From GCA-2687515 sp002687515 (GTDB taxonomy: Bacteria > Pseudomonadota > Alphaproteobacteria > Rhodospirillales > UBA2165): 64,000 nucleotides of DNA. Location: positions 14,642-78,641 of the forward strand of contig JASLNU010000058.1 of the NCBI GenBank assembly GCA_030745835.1, written 5' to 3'. Positions 41,216 through 50,621 of this stretch are shown here, piece by piece. The translations under genes were made by a program, and so were the position numbers. A model generated the notes under the pieces. The model made no database searches. It was not told where the DNA came from and was given only the letters and a program-made list of their open reading frames with translations. The first letter of the stretch is position 1, and each line of letters begins with the position of its first letter.

Positions 41216-44176
41216 ATGGCAAATTCCAGCGATTCCATATTTACCGGCGCCAACGCCGCCTTCATCGCTGAATTGTATGAGCGCTTTCTCGACGATCCGG
41301 CCTCGGTCGACGCCTCCTGGACCGAGATTTTCGGCGAGCTGGACGACAATGCCGGGTCGGTCAAATCAGAGGTTGCCGGCGCCAGCTGGGCGCGCTCCAG
41401 GACGCGGGTGATCGGCAAGGACGGCGGCGAAACCGACACCGGCAACGGCGCCGGCCCAGCCGCCATCCAGGTGCCGGCGGACGGCGATTTTACCAAGGCC
41501 GCCCGCGATTCGGTGCGCGCCCGCATCCTGATCCGGTCCTACCGGGTGCGCGGCCATCTCAATGCCGCCTTCGATCCCCTGGGGCTGATCGGGTCCGGTT
41601 CGCACAAGGACCTGGATTACAAGACCTATGGCTTCACCGAGGACGATCTCGACCGCCAGATTTACCTCGATAGCTACACCTCGATGGCGGGGCGCGAAAC
41701 CGCCAGTTTGCGAGAAATCCTGGAGATCATGCGCGACAGTTATTGTTCCTCCATCGGCGTCGAATATATGCATATCCAGGAGATCGAGGAGCGCGCCTGG
41801 ATCCAGGCCGAGGTCGAGGGCGTCGATTACCGCGCCAACTATTCCAACGAATTGAAAAAAGCCATCTACAAGGACATGGTCGAGGCCGAGGGCTTCGAAA
41901 GCTACCTGCAAACCAAGCATACCGGCACCAAGCGCTTCGGCCTCGACGGTGGCGAAAGCATGATCCCATGCATCGAACGCATGCTGCGCACCGCCGCCTA
42001 TGTCGGCATCGAGGAGGTGGTCATCGGCATGCCCCACCGCGGCCGCCTGAACGTGTTGGCGCGCACCATGGGCAAGCCCTATGTGGCCATCTTTTCCGAG
42101 TTTCAGGGCACCTCCGCGCATCCCGAGGATGTGCAGGGTTCCGGCGACGTCAAATACCATCTCGGCGCCTCTGCGGAGCGCCAGTTTACCGAAGGCGACA
42201 TGCATTTGTCGCTGACCGCCAACCCGTCGCATCTGGAATGTGTCAACCCGGTGGTGCTCGGCAAGGTGCGTGCCAAACAGAACCAGCGCGGCGACGAGGC
42301 CCGGGAAAAGGTGATGGGCCTTTTGATGCATGGCGATGCCGCCTTCGCCGGCCAGGGCATCGTGCCCGAATCACTGGATCTGTCGCAATTGCGCGGTTAC
42401 CGCACCGGCGGCTCGATCCATATCGTCGTCAACAACCAGATCGGTTTCACCACCAACCCGGCGCATTCGCGCTCGACCCCGTACCCCACCGATATCGCCA
42501 AGGGACCGCAGGCGCCGATTTTCCACGTCAACGGCGACGATCCGATCGCCGTCGCGCGGGTCGCCGACCTTGCCGTCCAGTTCCGCCAGAAATTCAAGCG
42601 CGACGTGGTTATCGATCTGTTCTGCTATCGCCGGCACGGGCATAACGAAGGCGACGAGCCGATGTTCACCCAGCCGATCATGTATAAGGCGATCGCCAAG
42701 CACCCGACCACGCGCCAGCTATTACGGGGCGAGCTGATCGCCGACGGCGTCATGACCGACGCCGAGGCCGACCGTGTGGAGGCTGATTTCAAGGCCCACC
42801 TGGACGCCGAATTCGAGGCCGCGTCCAGCTACAAGCCGAATGTGGCCGACTGGCTGGAAGGCGTATGGGACGGCCTCACCCAGCTTCAGGGCGAAGAGGA
42901 AAAGCACGACGATCCGACCGGCGTCGATATTGACCTGTTGAAGGAGATTGGAACCTCGCTGGCGCGCGTGCCCGAACATATCAAGGTCAATTCCAAATTG
43001 GTGCGCCAGCTCAAGGCCCGCCACAAGATGATGGAATCGGGTGATGCCATCGACTGGGCGACGGGCGAGGCGTTGGCCTATGGCTCGCTGTTGGTCGAGG
43101 GTACCCAGGTGCGCCTGTCGGGCCAGGATTCCGGGCGCGGCACCTTTTCCCACCGCCATTGTGTGATCGTCGATCAGGACAGCGAACAGCGTTACTACCC
43201 GTTGAGCGAAATCCGCGAGGGTCAGGCGGCGTTCGAGGTGATGGACAGTCCGTTGTCCGAATTTGCGGTGGCCGGCTTCGAATACGGCTATTCGCTGGCC
43301 GACCCCCACACCCTGACCTTGTGGGAGGCCCAGTTCGGCGATTTCGCCAACACCGCGCAGGTCATCTTCGATCAGTTCCTGTCGTCGGGCGAATCGAAAT
43401 GGCTGCGCATGTCGGGCCTGGTGATGCTGTTGCCGCACGGCATGGAAGGCCAGGGTCCGGAACATTCATCGGCGCGGCCGGAACGGTTCCTGCAGCTTTG
43501 CGCCGAGGATAATATGCAGGTGGTCAACATCACCACGCCGGCCAATTTTTTCCACGCGCTCAGGCGCCAGACGCACCGCAATTTCCGTAAGCCCCTGGTC
43601 GTCATGTCGCCGAAATCCCTGTTGCGCCACAAGCTCAATGTTTCGGCGCTGCAAGATATCGGTCCCGGCACCCATTTCCGCCGCGTGCTGCGCGAAACCG
43701 ACGATCTGGTGTCCGATGCCAAGGTCAAGCGCCTCGTTCTCTGTTCGGGCAAGGTCTATTACGACCTCCTCGAAGCCCGGCGCGAACGCGGCATCGACGA
43801 TGTCGCCATATTGCGCATCGAACAGCTCTATCCCTGGCCGCGCGATAACCTGACCCGGCAATTGGCCGGCTATACCAATGCCGAGGTGGTGTGGTGCCAG
43901 GAGGAGCCGGCCAATATGGGCGCCTGGAATTTCGTCATGCGGCGGCTCGAATATGTTCTTGAAGACCTGGCCAAGGGCGACAGGGCGCCGCGCCGGCCGA
44001 TTTATGTGGGCCGCGCCGCATCGGCGTCGCCGGCGACCGGCTCGCTCAAGGTGCATAACGCCGAACAGGCGCTTTTGGTCGATCAGGCCTTGTCCCATAA
44101 GGCCAAGGATTTATTGCAGCCCTTCAAACGCATCGACGAAGATGTCGAGACCGCGGTGCGCGCCACCGATGCATGA
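41216..44176 (+). CDS. sucA: 2-oxoglutarate dehydrogenase E1 component
   Basis: 986 residues, normal for OdhA/SucA. The thiamine-diphosphate region shows IGMPHRGRLNVLARTMGKP and, further on, FCYRRHGHNEGDEP; VMLLPHGMEGQGPEHSS and EEPANMGAW lie in the C-terminal transketolase part. It decarboxylates 2-oxoglutarate and transfers succinyl to the E2 lipoyl group. It is encoded directly before its E2 and E3 partners. Confidence 0.98.
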   Translation: MANSSDSIFTGANAAFIAELYERFLDDPASVDASWTEIFGELDDNAGSVKSEVAGASWARSRTRVIGKDGGETDTGNGAGPAAIQVPADGDFTKAARDSVRARILIRSYRVRGHLNAAFDPLGLIGSGSHKDLDYKTYGFTEDDLDRQIYLDSYTSMAGRETASLREILEIMRDSYCSSIGVEYMHIQEIEERAWIQAEVEGVDYRANYSNELKKAIYKDMVEAEGFESYLQTKHTGTKRFGLDGGESMIPCIERMLRTAAYVGIEEVVIGMPHRGRLNVLARTMGKPYVAIFSEFQGTSAHPEDVQGSGDVKYHLGASAERQFTEGDMHLSLTANPSHLECVNPVVLGKVRAKQNQRGDEAREKVMGLLMHGDAAFAGQGIVPESLDLSQLRGYRTGGSIHIVVNNQIGFTTNPAHSRSTPYPTDIAKGPQAPIFHVNGDDPIAVARVADLAVQFRQKFKRDVVIDLFCYRRHGHNEGDEPMFTQPIMYKAIAKHPTTRQLLRGELIADGVMTDAEADRVEADFKAHLDAEFEAASSYKPNVADWLEGVWDGLTQLQGEEEKHDDPTGVDIDLLKEIGTSLARVPEHIKVNSKLVRQLKARHKMMESGDAIDWATGEALAYGSLLVEGTQVRLSGQDSGRGTFSHRHCVIVDQDSEQRYYPLSEIREGQAAFEVMDSPLSEFAVAGFEYGYSLADPHTLTLWEAQFGDFANTAQVIFDQFLSSGESKWLRMSGLVMLLPHGMEGQGPEHSSARPERFLQLCAEDNMQVVNITTPANFFHALRRQTHRNFRKPLVVMSPKSLLRHKLNVSALQDIGPGTHFRRVLRETDDLVSDAKVKRLVLCSGKVYYDLLEARRERGIDDVAILRIEQLYPWPRDNLTRQLAGYTNAEVVWCQEEPANMGAWNFVMRRLEYVLEDLAKGDRAPRRPIYVGRAASASPATGSLKVHNAEQALLVDQALSHKAKDLLQPFKRIDEDVETAVRATDA

Positions 44177-44220
44177 GGCCAAAGTATGAGGCCAAAGTAT
44201 GACGAGTGAGGAATCCGATC

Positions 44221-45480
44221 ATGGCAACTGAAATAACCGTCCCGACCCTCGGTGAATCGCTAAGCGAAGCGACCGTCGCCACCTGGCTTAAATCGGTGGG
44301 CGATGCCGTCCAGGCGGACGAGCCCCTGTTGGAGCTGGAAACCGACAAGGTGACCATCGAGGTAAATGCCCCGGCGGCGGGAACCCTGACCCAGATCGCC
44401 GCCGAGGAAGGCGCCGAAGTGGAAGTCGGCGCATTGCTCGGCGTTATCGGCGAGGGCGCCGTGGATGCCGCTCCCGCCGCCGCGCCTGCACCTGCCGCAG
44501 AAACCGCCGCGCCCGCCGCGGCCCCGGCCCCCGCACAAGAGGCGGGCCCCGCCGTATCTCCGTCTGTTTCTCCGGCGGTGCGCAAACTGATCGAGGAAAA
44601 CAATCTCGATGCCGCCGCCATAGCGGGCACCGGCAAGGATGGCCGCGTCACCAAGGGCGACGTGCTCGCCTATCTCAAGAACCCGCCTGAAACCTCAGTC
44701 TCAGCCGCGCCGGTCGCGGCCGCGGCTCCGGTCGAGGCTTCGGATGCCGAAAAAACGCAAATCCCGTCGCGTCCCGCCGGCCCGCGCGAGGAACGGGTGA
44801 AGATGACCCGCCTGCGCCAGCGCATCGCCGAGCGCCTGAAGACCGCCCAGAACACGGCGGCCATGCTGACCACCTTCAACGAAGTTGATATGACGGCGGT
44901 GATGCAGACCCGCGCCGCCTATCGCGATGCGTTCGAGAAAGCCCACGGCGTGCGCCTCGGCTTCATGAGCTATTTCGTCAAGGCGTCGATCGTCGCGCTC
45001 AAGGATTTCCCCGCCGTCAACGCCGAAATCGACGGCACCGATCTGGTCTACAAGAACCATTACGATGTCGGCGTCGCCGTCGGTACGCCGCAGGGGCTGG
45101 TGGTGCCGGTGTTGCGCGACGCCGACCAGATGAGCTTCGCCGATGTCGAAAAAACGATCCGCGATTTCGGCGGCCGCGCCCGCGACGGGAAACTGACCAT
45201 CGACGAGATGACCGGCGGCACGTTTACGATAACCAATGGCGGTATCTATGGCTCGATGCTGTCGACGCCGATCCTCAACGCCCCGCAATCGGGCATCCTC
45301 GGCATGCACAATATCGTCGAACGGGCCATGGTGGTCGATGGCGAGGTCGCCGTCCGTCCGATCATGTATCTGGCGCTCAGCTACGATCACCGCATCGTCG
45401 ACGGCCGCGAAGCGGTCAGCTTCCTGGTGCGCATCAAGGAATGCATCGAAGACCCGCAGCGCATCATGCTGGACATGTAG
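44221..45480 (+). CDS. sucB: Dihydrolipoamide succinyltransferase (E2)
   Basis: 419 residues. One lipoyl domain with lipoylated K43 (ETDKVTIEV), an Ala/Pro linker, a peripheral-subunit-binding domain (about 118-155, SPAVRKLIEENNLDAAAIAG) and the catalytic domain ending in SYDHRIVDGREAV. Start at 44221, chosen because it begins the conserved MATEITVPTLGES. A 13-base tandem repeat (ATGAGGCCAAAGT) at 44173-44198 spans the sucA stop and may be a recent duplication. Confidence 0.97.
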   Translation: MATEITVPTLGESLSEATVATWLKSVGDAVQADEPLLELETDKVTIEVNAPAAGTLTQIAAEEGAEVEVGALLGVIGEGAVDAAPAAAPAPAAETAAPAAAPAPAQEAGPAVSPSVSPAVRKLIEENNLDAAAIAGTGKDGRVTKGDVLAYLKNPPETSVSAAPVAAAAPVEASDAEKTQIPSRPAGPREERVKMTRLRQRIAERLKTAQNTAAMLTTFNEVDMTAVMQTRAAYRDAFEKAHGVRLGFMSYFVKASIVALKDFPAVNAEIDGTDLVYKNHYDVGVAVGTPQGLVVPVLRDADQMSFADVEKTIRDFGGRARDGKLTIDEMTGGTFTITNGGIYGSMLSTPILNAPQSGILGMHNIVERAMVVDGEVAVRPIMYLALSYDHRIVDGREAVSFLVRIKECIEDPQRIMLDM

Positions 45481-45514
45481 GGCGCATCTGAATAGTCAAC
45501 GAAAGGATAAGGCC

Positions 45515-46921
45515 ATGGCCGGCAATAATTTCGACGTTACCGTGATCGGCGGCGGGCCGGGCGGCTATGTGGCCGCCATCCGCGCGGCGCAGTTGGGGCT
45601 CAACGTCGCCCTTGTGGAGAAACGCGAGACCTTGGGCGGCACCTGCCTCAATGTGGGTTGCATCCCTTCGAAGGCGCTTTTGCATTCGTCGCACTTGTAT
45701 GAGGCCGCCGGCCACGAATTCGCCGCTCACGGGGTCAAGGCGGGCAAGGTCGATCTCGATCTTAAAGTCATGATGGCGCATAAGGACGGCGTCGTCGGCG
45801 ATACCATCAAGGGCGTCGATTTCCTGATGAAAAAGAACAAGATCACCCGCATTGTCGGCGCCGGCATCATTACCAAGCCGGGCGAGGTTCAGGTCACCCC
45901 CGTGAAGGGCAAGGCCGAAACCATTACCTCCAAAAACATCATCATCGCCACCGGTTCCGACGTGGCGCCGCTGGCCGGCGTCGATATCGATGAAAAACAG
46001 ATCATTTCCTCGACCGGCGCGCTCGAATTGTCCAAAGTGCCGAAGAAAATGATCGTCGTCGGCGCCGGGGTCATCGGCTTGGAACTGGGATCGGTCTGGC
46101 GGCGGCTCGGCGCCGAGGTGACGGTGGTTGAATTCCTCGATACCATCCTGCCCGGCATGGACGGCGAGGTGTGCAAGACCATGCAGCGCCTGCTCAAGGG
46201 CCAGGGCATGGACATACGCCTGAAAAGCAAAGTGACCGGCGCCAAAGCCGCCAAGACCGGCGTCAGTTTGACGGTCGAGCCGGTCGACGGCGGCGCTGCC
46301 GAAACAATGAAGGCCGATGTGGTGCTGGTGGCCATCGGCCGGCGGCCCTATACCGACGGCCTCGGCCTTGAAAATGCCGGCATTGAGCTGGATCGCGGCT
46401 TCATCCCGGTCGATGGGCATTTGCAGACCAAGGCCAAGGGCGTCTATGCCATCGGCGATGTGATCGGCGGCCTGATGCTCGCCCACAAGGCCGAGGAAGA
46501 AGGCGTCGCAGTCGCCGAAACGCTGGCCGGCCAGGCCGGCCACGTCAATTACGACGCCATCCCCGGTATCGTCTATACAAGCCCCGAGGTCGCCGGCCTC
46601 GGCAAGACCGAAGAGCAATTGAAGGACGCCGGCATCGCCTACAACGCCGGCAAGTTCCCGTTCATGGCCAATGCCCGCGCCCGCGCCATCGGCGAAACCG
46701 ACGGCTTCGTCAAAATCCTCGCCGACAAGGAGACGGATGAGGTGCTGGGCGTCCATATCGTCGGCCCGGCGGCCGGCGATCTGATCCAGGAATGCGTGGT
46801 CGCCATGGAATTCGGCGGCTCGGCGGAAGATATCGCGCGCAGCTGCCACGGCCATCCGGGGCTTTCCGAAGTGGTCAAGGAAGCCGCCCTGGCGGTCGCC
46901 GGCCGCGCCCTTCATATGTAA
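45515..46921 (+). CDS. lpdA: Dihydrolipoamide dehydrogenase (E3)
   Basis: 468 residues. FAD-binding VIGGGPGGYVAAIRAAQLG, redox cysteines C44 and C49 (GGTCLNVGCIPSKALL), a second nucleotide-binding GAGVIGLELGSVWRRLGA, and the C-terminal HGHPGLSEVVKEA with the catalytic histidine. It reoxidises dihydrolipoamide of SucB with NAD. AAAGGATAAGG precedes the ATG. The frame is open upstream through sucB but that is not coding for this product. Confidence 0.98.
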   Translation: MAGNNFDVTVIGGGPGGYVAAIRAAQLGLNVALVEKRETLGGTCLNVGCIPSKALLHSSHLYEAAGHEFAAHGVKAGKVDLDLKVMMAHKDGVVGDTIKGVDFLMKKNKITRIVGAGIITKPGEVQVTPVKGKAETITSKNIIIATGSDVAPLAGVDIDEKQIISSTGALELSKVPKKMIVVGAGVIGLELGSVWRRLGAEVTVVEFLDTILPGMDGEVCKTMQRLLKGQGMDIRLKSKVTGAKAAKTGVSLTVEPVDGGAAETMKADVVLVAIGRRPYTDGLGLENAGIELDRGFIPVDGHLQTKAKGVYAIGDVIGGLMLAHKAEEEGVAVAETLAGQAGHVNYDAIPGIVYTSPEVAGLGKTEEQLKDAGIAYNAGKFPFMANARARAIGETDGFVKILADKETDEVLGVHIVGPAAGDLIQECVVAMEFGGSAEDIARSCHGHPGLSEVVKEAALAVAGRALHM

Positions 46922-46938
46922 CAACGTAGCGTTTCGCC

Positions 46939-47298
46939 ATGTTTATACTTCTCCCCGAAAGTTCGGGCGATCTCGTTTGCCTGAAAGCAGCGGGCAAGCT
47001 CACCGACGAAGACTATCAGAATTTGATGCCGCGCCTGGAAGCGGTCATCGCCGAGCATGGCTGCTTGCGCTTGCTAGCCGATCTGACCGAGTTCGAGGGT
47101 TGGCAATGGCGGGCGGCCTGGGACGATCTGGCCTTCGGCATCAAGCATTGGAACCAGGTCAGCAAAATCGCCCTCGTCGGCGATGCCAGCTGGGAACACC
47201 TGGCCGCCAAGATCGCCGACAAGCTGATGCCCGCCGAGGTGCGCAGTTTTCCCGCCGATCAGGCGGGTGCGGCGCTGGATTGGATCAAAGCGGATTAA
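46939..47298 (+). CDS. SpoIIAA-like (STAS-type) protein
   Basis: 119 residues, no membrane segment. The pattern of a short beta-sheet start (MFILLPESSGDLVCLKAAGK), LTDEDYQNLMPRLEAVI, LLADLTEFEGWQ, then KIALVGDASW and the final DWIKAD is that of the SpoIIAA-like family of small STAS-fold proteins. Function is not known; membrane or lipid interaction has been suggested for the fold. It follows lpdA after 17 bases and converges with the next gene, the stops being two bases apart. Confidence 0.8.
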   Translation: MFILLPESSGDLVCLKAAGKLTDEDYQNLMPRLEAVIAEHGCLRLLADLTEFEGWQWRAAWDDLAFGIKHWNQVSKIALVGDASWEHLAAKIADKLMPAEVRSFPADQAGAALDWIKAD

Positions 47299-47299
47299 A

Positions 47300-47692
47300 T
47301 CAGGAAACCAGCCGTTCCGGCTTCTTCTTCGGGGTCAGGCAGCCCCAGCCCTTGGTCGCCTCCGGGGTGACGCCGAGATGGCGCGCGATGGCGGCTTCGT
47401 TGAGCCGCTCGATATGGCGCATCACCTTTTTCTCGGGCAGGACACGGCGCGATTTCAAATCGGACTTATAGGCCGCTTCGGCACCCTTGCAGCCACGGTA
47501 GGATTTCAGCAATAGCCGCCATTCCTTGGCGCCGCCTTTCTCATAGCCTTGCATCAGGCAATCCACATAGGCGCCGTGGGCAACCGATTGGAACTTTTTA
47601 TCGGCAAACGGCGCGTTGTCGCCGAGCAGCAAAACCGCCACGCCGATGCCGAGCACCGCGCCGCCCAGGTTAATCAGGGTGGTTTTTTTCAT
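47300..47692 (-). CDS. Small membrane-anchored hypothetical protein
   Basis: 130 residues. A lysine pair and one membrane helix or uncleaved signal (residues 5-23, TLINLGGAVLGIGVAVLLL) precede a basic soluble domain with three cysteines (CLMQGYEKGGAKEWR, YRGCKGAEAAYKSDL, GWGCLTPKKKPERLV). Not recognised. Codon use matches neighbours. It stands between lpdA-side genes and xerC, and its start is 74 bases from the xerC stop. Confidence 0.65.
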   Translation of the reverse strand: MKKTTLINLGGAVLGIGVAVLLLGDNAPFADKKFQSVAHGAYVDCLMQGYEKGGAKEWRLLLKSYRGCKGAEAAYKSDLKSRRVLPEKKVMRHIERLNEAAIARHLGVTPEATKGWGCLTPKKKPERLVS

Positions 47693-47766
47693 GGCTTATT
47701 TCTTCGAGGTTGGGCGAATGGTAAACCTGTTCGCGATTGGCGGCAACTGAAAAGCCTAGTACGCCC

Positions 47767-48732
47767 TCATTCCCTGGCCCTCGGATGGGCGTCGCGGTAG
47801 ACCTCGGTCAGGCGCGCCGCGTCAACCTCGGTATAGCGCTGGGTTGAGCTCAGCGAGGCGTGGCCCAAGAGTTCCTGGATGGTGCGCAGATCACCGCCGC
47901 CGGCCAACAGGTGGGTGGCGAAACTGTGCCTGAGGGCGTGCGGCGTCGCCGTTTCCGGCAGGCCTAGGAGGGCCCGGACCCGGCGCATCTGGCGCTGCAC
48001 CACGCCGGCATTGAGGCGCCCGCCGCGCAACCCGACGAACAGTGGATCCTTGGGCCCGAGCCGGTGCGGGCATTGCGTGAGGTAAATGCCGATGCGCTCG
48101 GCAATCACCGGCAGCACCGGCAGCACGCGCTGCTTGTTGCCCTTGCCGGTGATCATGATGGCGCCGCTGTCGCCGCTGTCCGGGCTGTCCGCTTTCGGCG
48201 CATCGCCCACATTCAGGCCGAGCGCCTCCGAGATGCGCAGCCCGCAGCCATAGATCAGGGTCAACAGCGCCCGGTCGCGGGCCGCCAGCCAGGGCTCCTC
48301 GTGGGTGTCGAACACGGCTTCCAGCGCTTCCAGCGCCTCGGCCTCGGACAACGGCTTGGGAACGCTTGCCGGCAGCTTCGGTGTCTTCACCGATTTGATG
48401 GCGGCGTTGCTGGCCAGCCCGCGGGCCTCGAGGAAGCGGAAAAAACTGCGCAACGATGACAGCGCCCGCGCCGTCGATGTGCGCGACACGCCCTGGCTGG
48501 CGCGGCGCGCCAAATAGCCCCGGAAATCGGATGTCGCGAGGCCGGCGAAGTCGGTCAGGCCCGGCAGATGGCCGAGATGTTCGGCCAGGTATGCGCAGAA
48601 TGCGGCGAGGTCGCGGCCATAGCCGTCGATGGTGTGCGCCGAACAGTTGCGCTCCACCTCGAGCCAGCGTTGCCAGTCGCCGATGGCCCGAGCGAGGGCC
48701 GGTTCGGCGCTATATGCGATGGCGGCGGCCAT
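47767..48732 (-). CDS. xerC: Tyrosine recombinase XerC
   Basis: 321 residues. The N-terminal SAM-like domain (DWQRWLEVERNCSAHTIDGY) is followed by the catalytic domain with arginine in YGCGLRISEALGL, lysine in TGKGNKQRVLPV, HALRHSFATHLLAGG, the LGHASLSSTQRYTEV histidine and tyrosine. With XerD it resolves chromosome dimers at dif. Start at 48732 (ATG), 12 bases after the DUF484 gene; a TTG at 48741 is an alternative. The gene is coupled with DUF484 as in many proteobacteria. Confidence 0.95.
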   Translation of the reverse strand: MAAAIAYSAEPALARAIGDWQRWLEVERNCSAHTIDGYGRDLAAFCAYLAEHLGHLPGLTDFAGLATSDFRGYLARRASQGVSRTSTARALSSLRSFFRFLEARGLASNAAIKSVKTPKLPASVPKPLSEAEALEALEAVFDTHEEPWLAARDRALLTLIYGCGLRISEALGLNVGDAPKADSPDSGDSGAIMITGKGNKQRVLPVLPVIAERIGIYLTQCPHRLGPKDPLFVGLRGGRLNAGVVQRQMRRVRALLGLPETATPHALRHSFATHLLAGGGDLRTIQELLGHASLSSTQRYTEVDAARLTEVYRDAHPRARE

Positions 48733-48744
48733 CGGACCCAAGCC

Positions 48745-49476
48745 TCAGCCGGCCGGCAGCCAGCGGCGCAGGCTCAATTCGGCGACCCGCGCCAGGAAAT
48801 TCAGGAGATCGGACCCTTGCCCGGGATGGAAGGCGCCGCGCTCGCGCGAGCCCAGCGCCAACAGCCCCGCCGCGATGCCGCCGCCCGGGCTGACGCGCGC
48901 ATAGGCGGCCGAGCAAACCAGGCCCGAGGCCTCGCCGAACACGGCGCCGTCGTCGCTGGTTTCCTCTAGGAGGGCGAATTGCTGATCTAGCCCAAGCAGT
49001 GCGTCGACCGAGCCCGGCGCCAGCCACTGGATTTCGCTGCCGCCCAATGCCGTCGATCCGGTGTCGCCGGTTTCCAGGCACAAGGAAGCGGCATCGACGT
49101 CCAGGAGCAGCGGCAGATCGAAACGAATGACGTGCAAGATACGCTCGAAGCTGTCGGCGCCCAAAAGCGCCATGACGCCGGCATGGGTGCGCGTCTGGAT
49201 CATGATGTTCGAGCGCGTGGTCGAGATCAGAAGGTTGGCGGCGTCGCGCAGGTCGCGCGATTCTTCCCGCAAATTATCGAGCATCACGCTTTGCAGATCG
49301 ACGATCGATCCGCCGTCAAAACGGGACGGCGGCGTCAGTTCCCGCAAAAGCTCCGGCCGGTCGGTCAGGAAACTGGGATGATCGCGCAAATACTGGGCGA
49401 TCTCCTCGGGGTCCCGATCGGCCAGGGGGCCGGGCTCCGCGTCCCTCAGTTCGAGATCGTCGCCGGTTCCAGTCAT
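48745..49476 (-). CDS. DUF484 family protein
   Basis: 243 residues. EEIAQYLRDHPSFLTDRPELL, with the PPSRFDGGSIVDLQSVMLDNLRE coiled coil after it, is the DUF484 signature; the C-terminal half is a GAF-like domain ending LLNFLARVAELSLRRWL. Function is unknown, but the gene is a regular partner of xerC, as here with 12 bases between. Confidence 0.9.
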   Translation of the reverse strand: MTGTGDDLELRDAEPGPLADRDPEEIAQYLRDHPSFLTDRPELLRELTPPSRFDGGSIVDLQSVMLDNLREESRDLRDAANLLISTTRSNIMIQTRTHAGVMALLGADSFERILHVIRFDLPLLLDVDAASLCLETGDTGSTALGGSEIQWLAPGSVDALLGLDQQFALLEETSDDGAVFGEASGLVCSAAYARVSPGGGIAAGLLALGSRERGAFHPGQGSDLLNFLARVAELSLRRWLPAG

Positions 49477-49556
49477 GTTACGTCGCCTTTCCCAATTGAA
49501 TATTCAATCAATCAACCAATTCGCCCAACTGTTCAACGAGAAATAATACGCCCAGG

Positions 49557-50213
49557 TTAAAGAATCGTTTGCCCGGTTTTTTCCCAATCGGCGAGGAAGG
49601 CGGCCAGGCCCTTGTCGGTCAAGGGATGGTTATAGAGCTGGCGCAGTATTTTGGGCGGGATGGTGACCACCTCGGCGCCGATGCGCGCGGCCTCGATAAC
49701 ATGCATCGGATGGCGGACGGACGCCACCAGGACCTCGGTCCCGAACTCGGGATAATTGGCGTAAATTTCGCAAATGTCCGAGATCAGCTCCATGCCGTCG
49801 CTGCCGATATCGTCGAGCCGGCCGACGAAGGGCGAGACGAAGGTGGCCCCCGCCTTGGCCGCCAAAATCGCCTGCGCGGCCGAGAAACAGAGGGTCACGT
49901 TGACCATCGTGCCGGCGTCCGACAGCGCCTTGCAGGCGCGAAGCCCGTCCGGGGTCAGCGGCACCTTGATCGCCACATTGCCCGCGATGGCCGCCAGTTT
50001 CCGCCCCTCTTCGATCATCCCCTCGGCCTCGGTGGCGGTCACTTCGGCGCTGATCGGGCCGGGCACGATGGCGCAAATCTCGGCGATCACCTCGGTAAAG
50101 GCGCGCCCCGTTTTGGCGACCAGCGACGGATTGGTGGTGACGCCGTCGATCATGCCGGTTTCGGCAAGGGCGCTTATGTCGTCTATATCGGCGGTGTCGA
50201 TAAAAAATTTCAT
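49557..50213 (-). CDS. Transaldolase / fructose-6-phosphate aldolase family protein
   Basis: 218 residues, the size of the short transaldolase group. MKFFIDTADIDDI, GVTTNPSLVAKTG and the Schiff-base K83 in NVAIKVPLT are conserved. The short family includes both true transaldolases and FSA-type aldolases, and I cannot decide between them from sequence alone. The start ATG at 50213 follows TAGGAGAG. It is the next minus-strand gene upstream of the DUF484-xerC pair, with 80 bases between. Confidence 0.9.
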   Translation of the reverse strand: MKFFIDTADIDDISALAETGMIDGVTTNPSLVAKTGRAFTEVIAEICAIVPGPISAEVTATEAEGMIEEGRKLAAIAGNVAIKVPLTPDGLRACKALSDAGTMVNVTLCFSAAQAILAAKAGATFVSPFVGRLDDIGSDGMELISDICEIYANYPEFGTEVLVASVRHPMHVIEAARIGAEVVTIPPKILRQLYNHPLTDKGLAAFLADWEKTGQTIL

Positions 50214-50347
50214 TGGCAAAACTCTCCTACTTCATAGCAAGTATCGCCCATGGCATGCATGGGCCGAAACCTGTCTTCCATCCTGGTGGGTTGGCCGGCG
50301 GAGATCAATTGGTGCCGGGGGATTTTTAATCCCGCTCCGTTGCCGCC
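50214..50347. other. Intergenic region between transaldolase and the palindromic element
   Basis: Promoter region of the minus-strand transaldolase gene. A GGTGGGTTGGCCGG stretch near 50284 vaguely resembles the loop of the pgk-flanking hairpins but lacks matching arms. No gene was seen. Confidence 0.4.
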
Positions 50348-50613
50348 AGTGGTCTATATCATCTAATTTGCACCCCTACGATCGCTTTTCCCGTTTCCTC
50401 GGTAGGAGAAAGGGCGCAGGCGATGCGGGCCCATCGGCAAGCCCTTTCGACGCCCCGAGGGGACGGGAAAAGCGACCCAGAGGGCGGCGTTGCAAGGCTC
50501 CCGGACATCGTCGCGCACCCCTTGTGGTGAATTGGCACCACGGCGCGGCGCGCTCCTCGCCGGAAACCTTGCAACGCCGTCGTAGGAGTACAAATTAGAT
50601 GACACAGGCCACT
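50348..50613. mobile_element. MITE-like palindromic element with three helical arms
   Basis: The ends (50348-50381 and 50580-50613) are 34-base inverted repeats matching at 29 positions. Between them are two more palindromes: a 21-base arm (50382-50402 with 50455-50475, extended by GAAAGGGC with GCCCTTTC and CGATG with CATCG) and a perfect 12-bp arm (50486-50497 with 50567-50578, GGCGTTGCAAGG). It has no coding frame and no clear target duplication. A small non-autonomous transposable element is the simplest reading. A folded leader RNA is the alternative, because it ends eight bases before the first cystathionine lyase gene. Confidence 0.6.
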
Positions 50614-50621
50614 AGCCCAAG

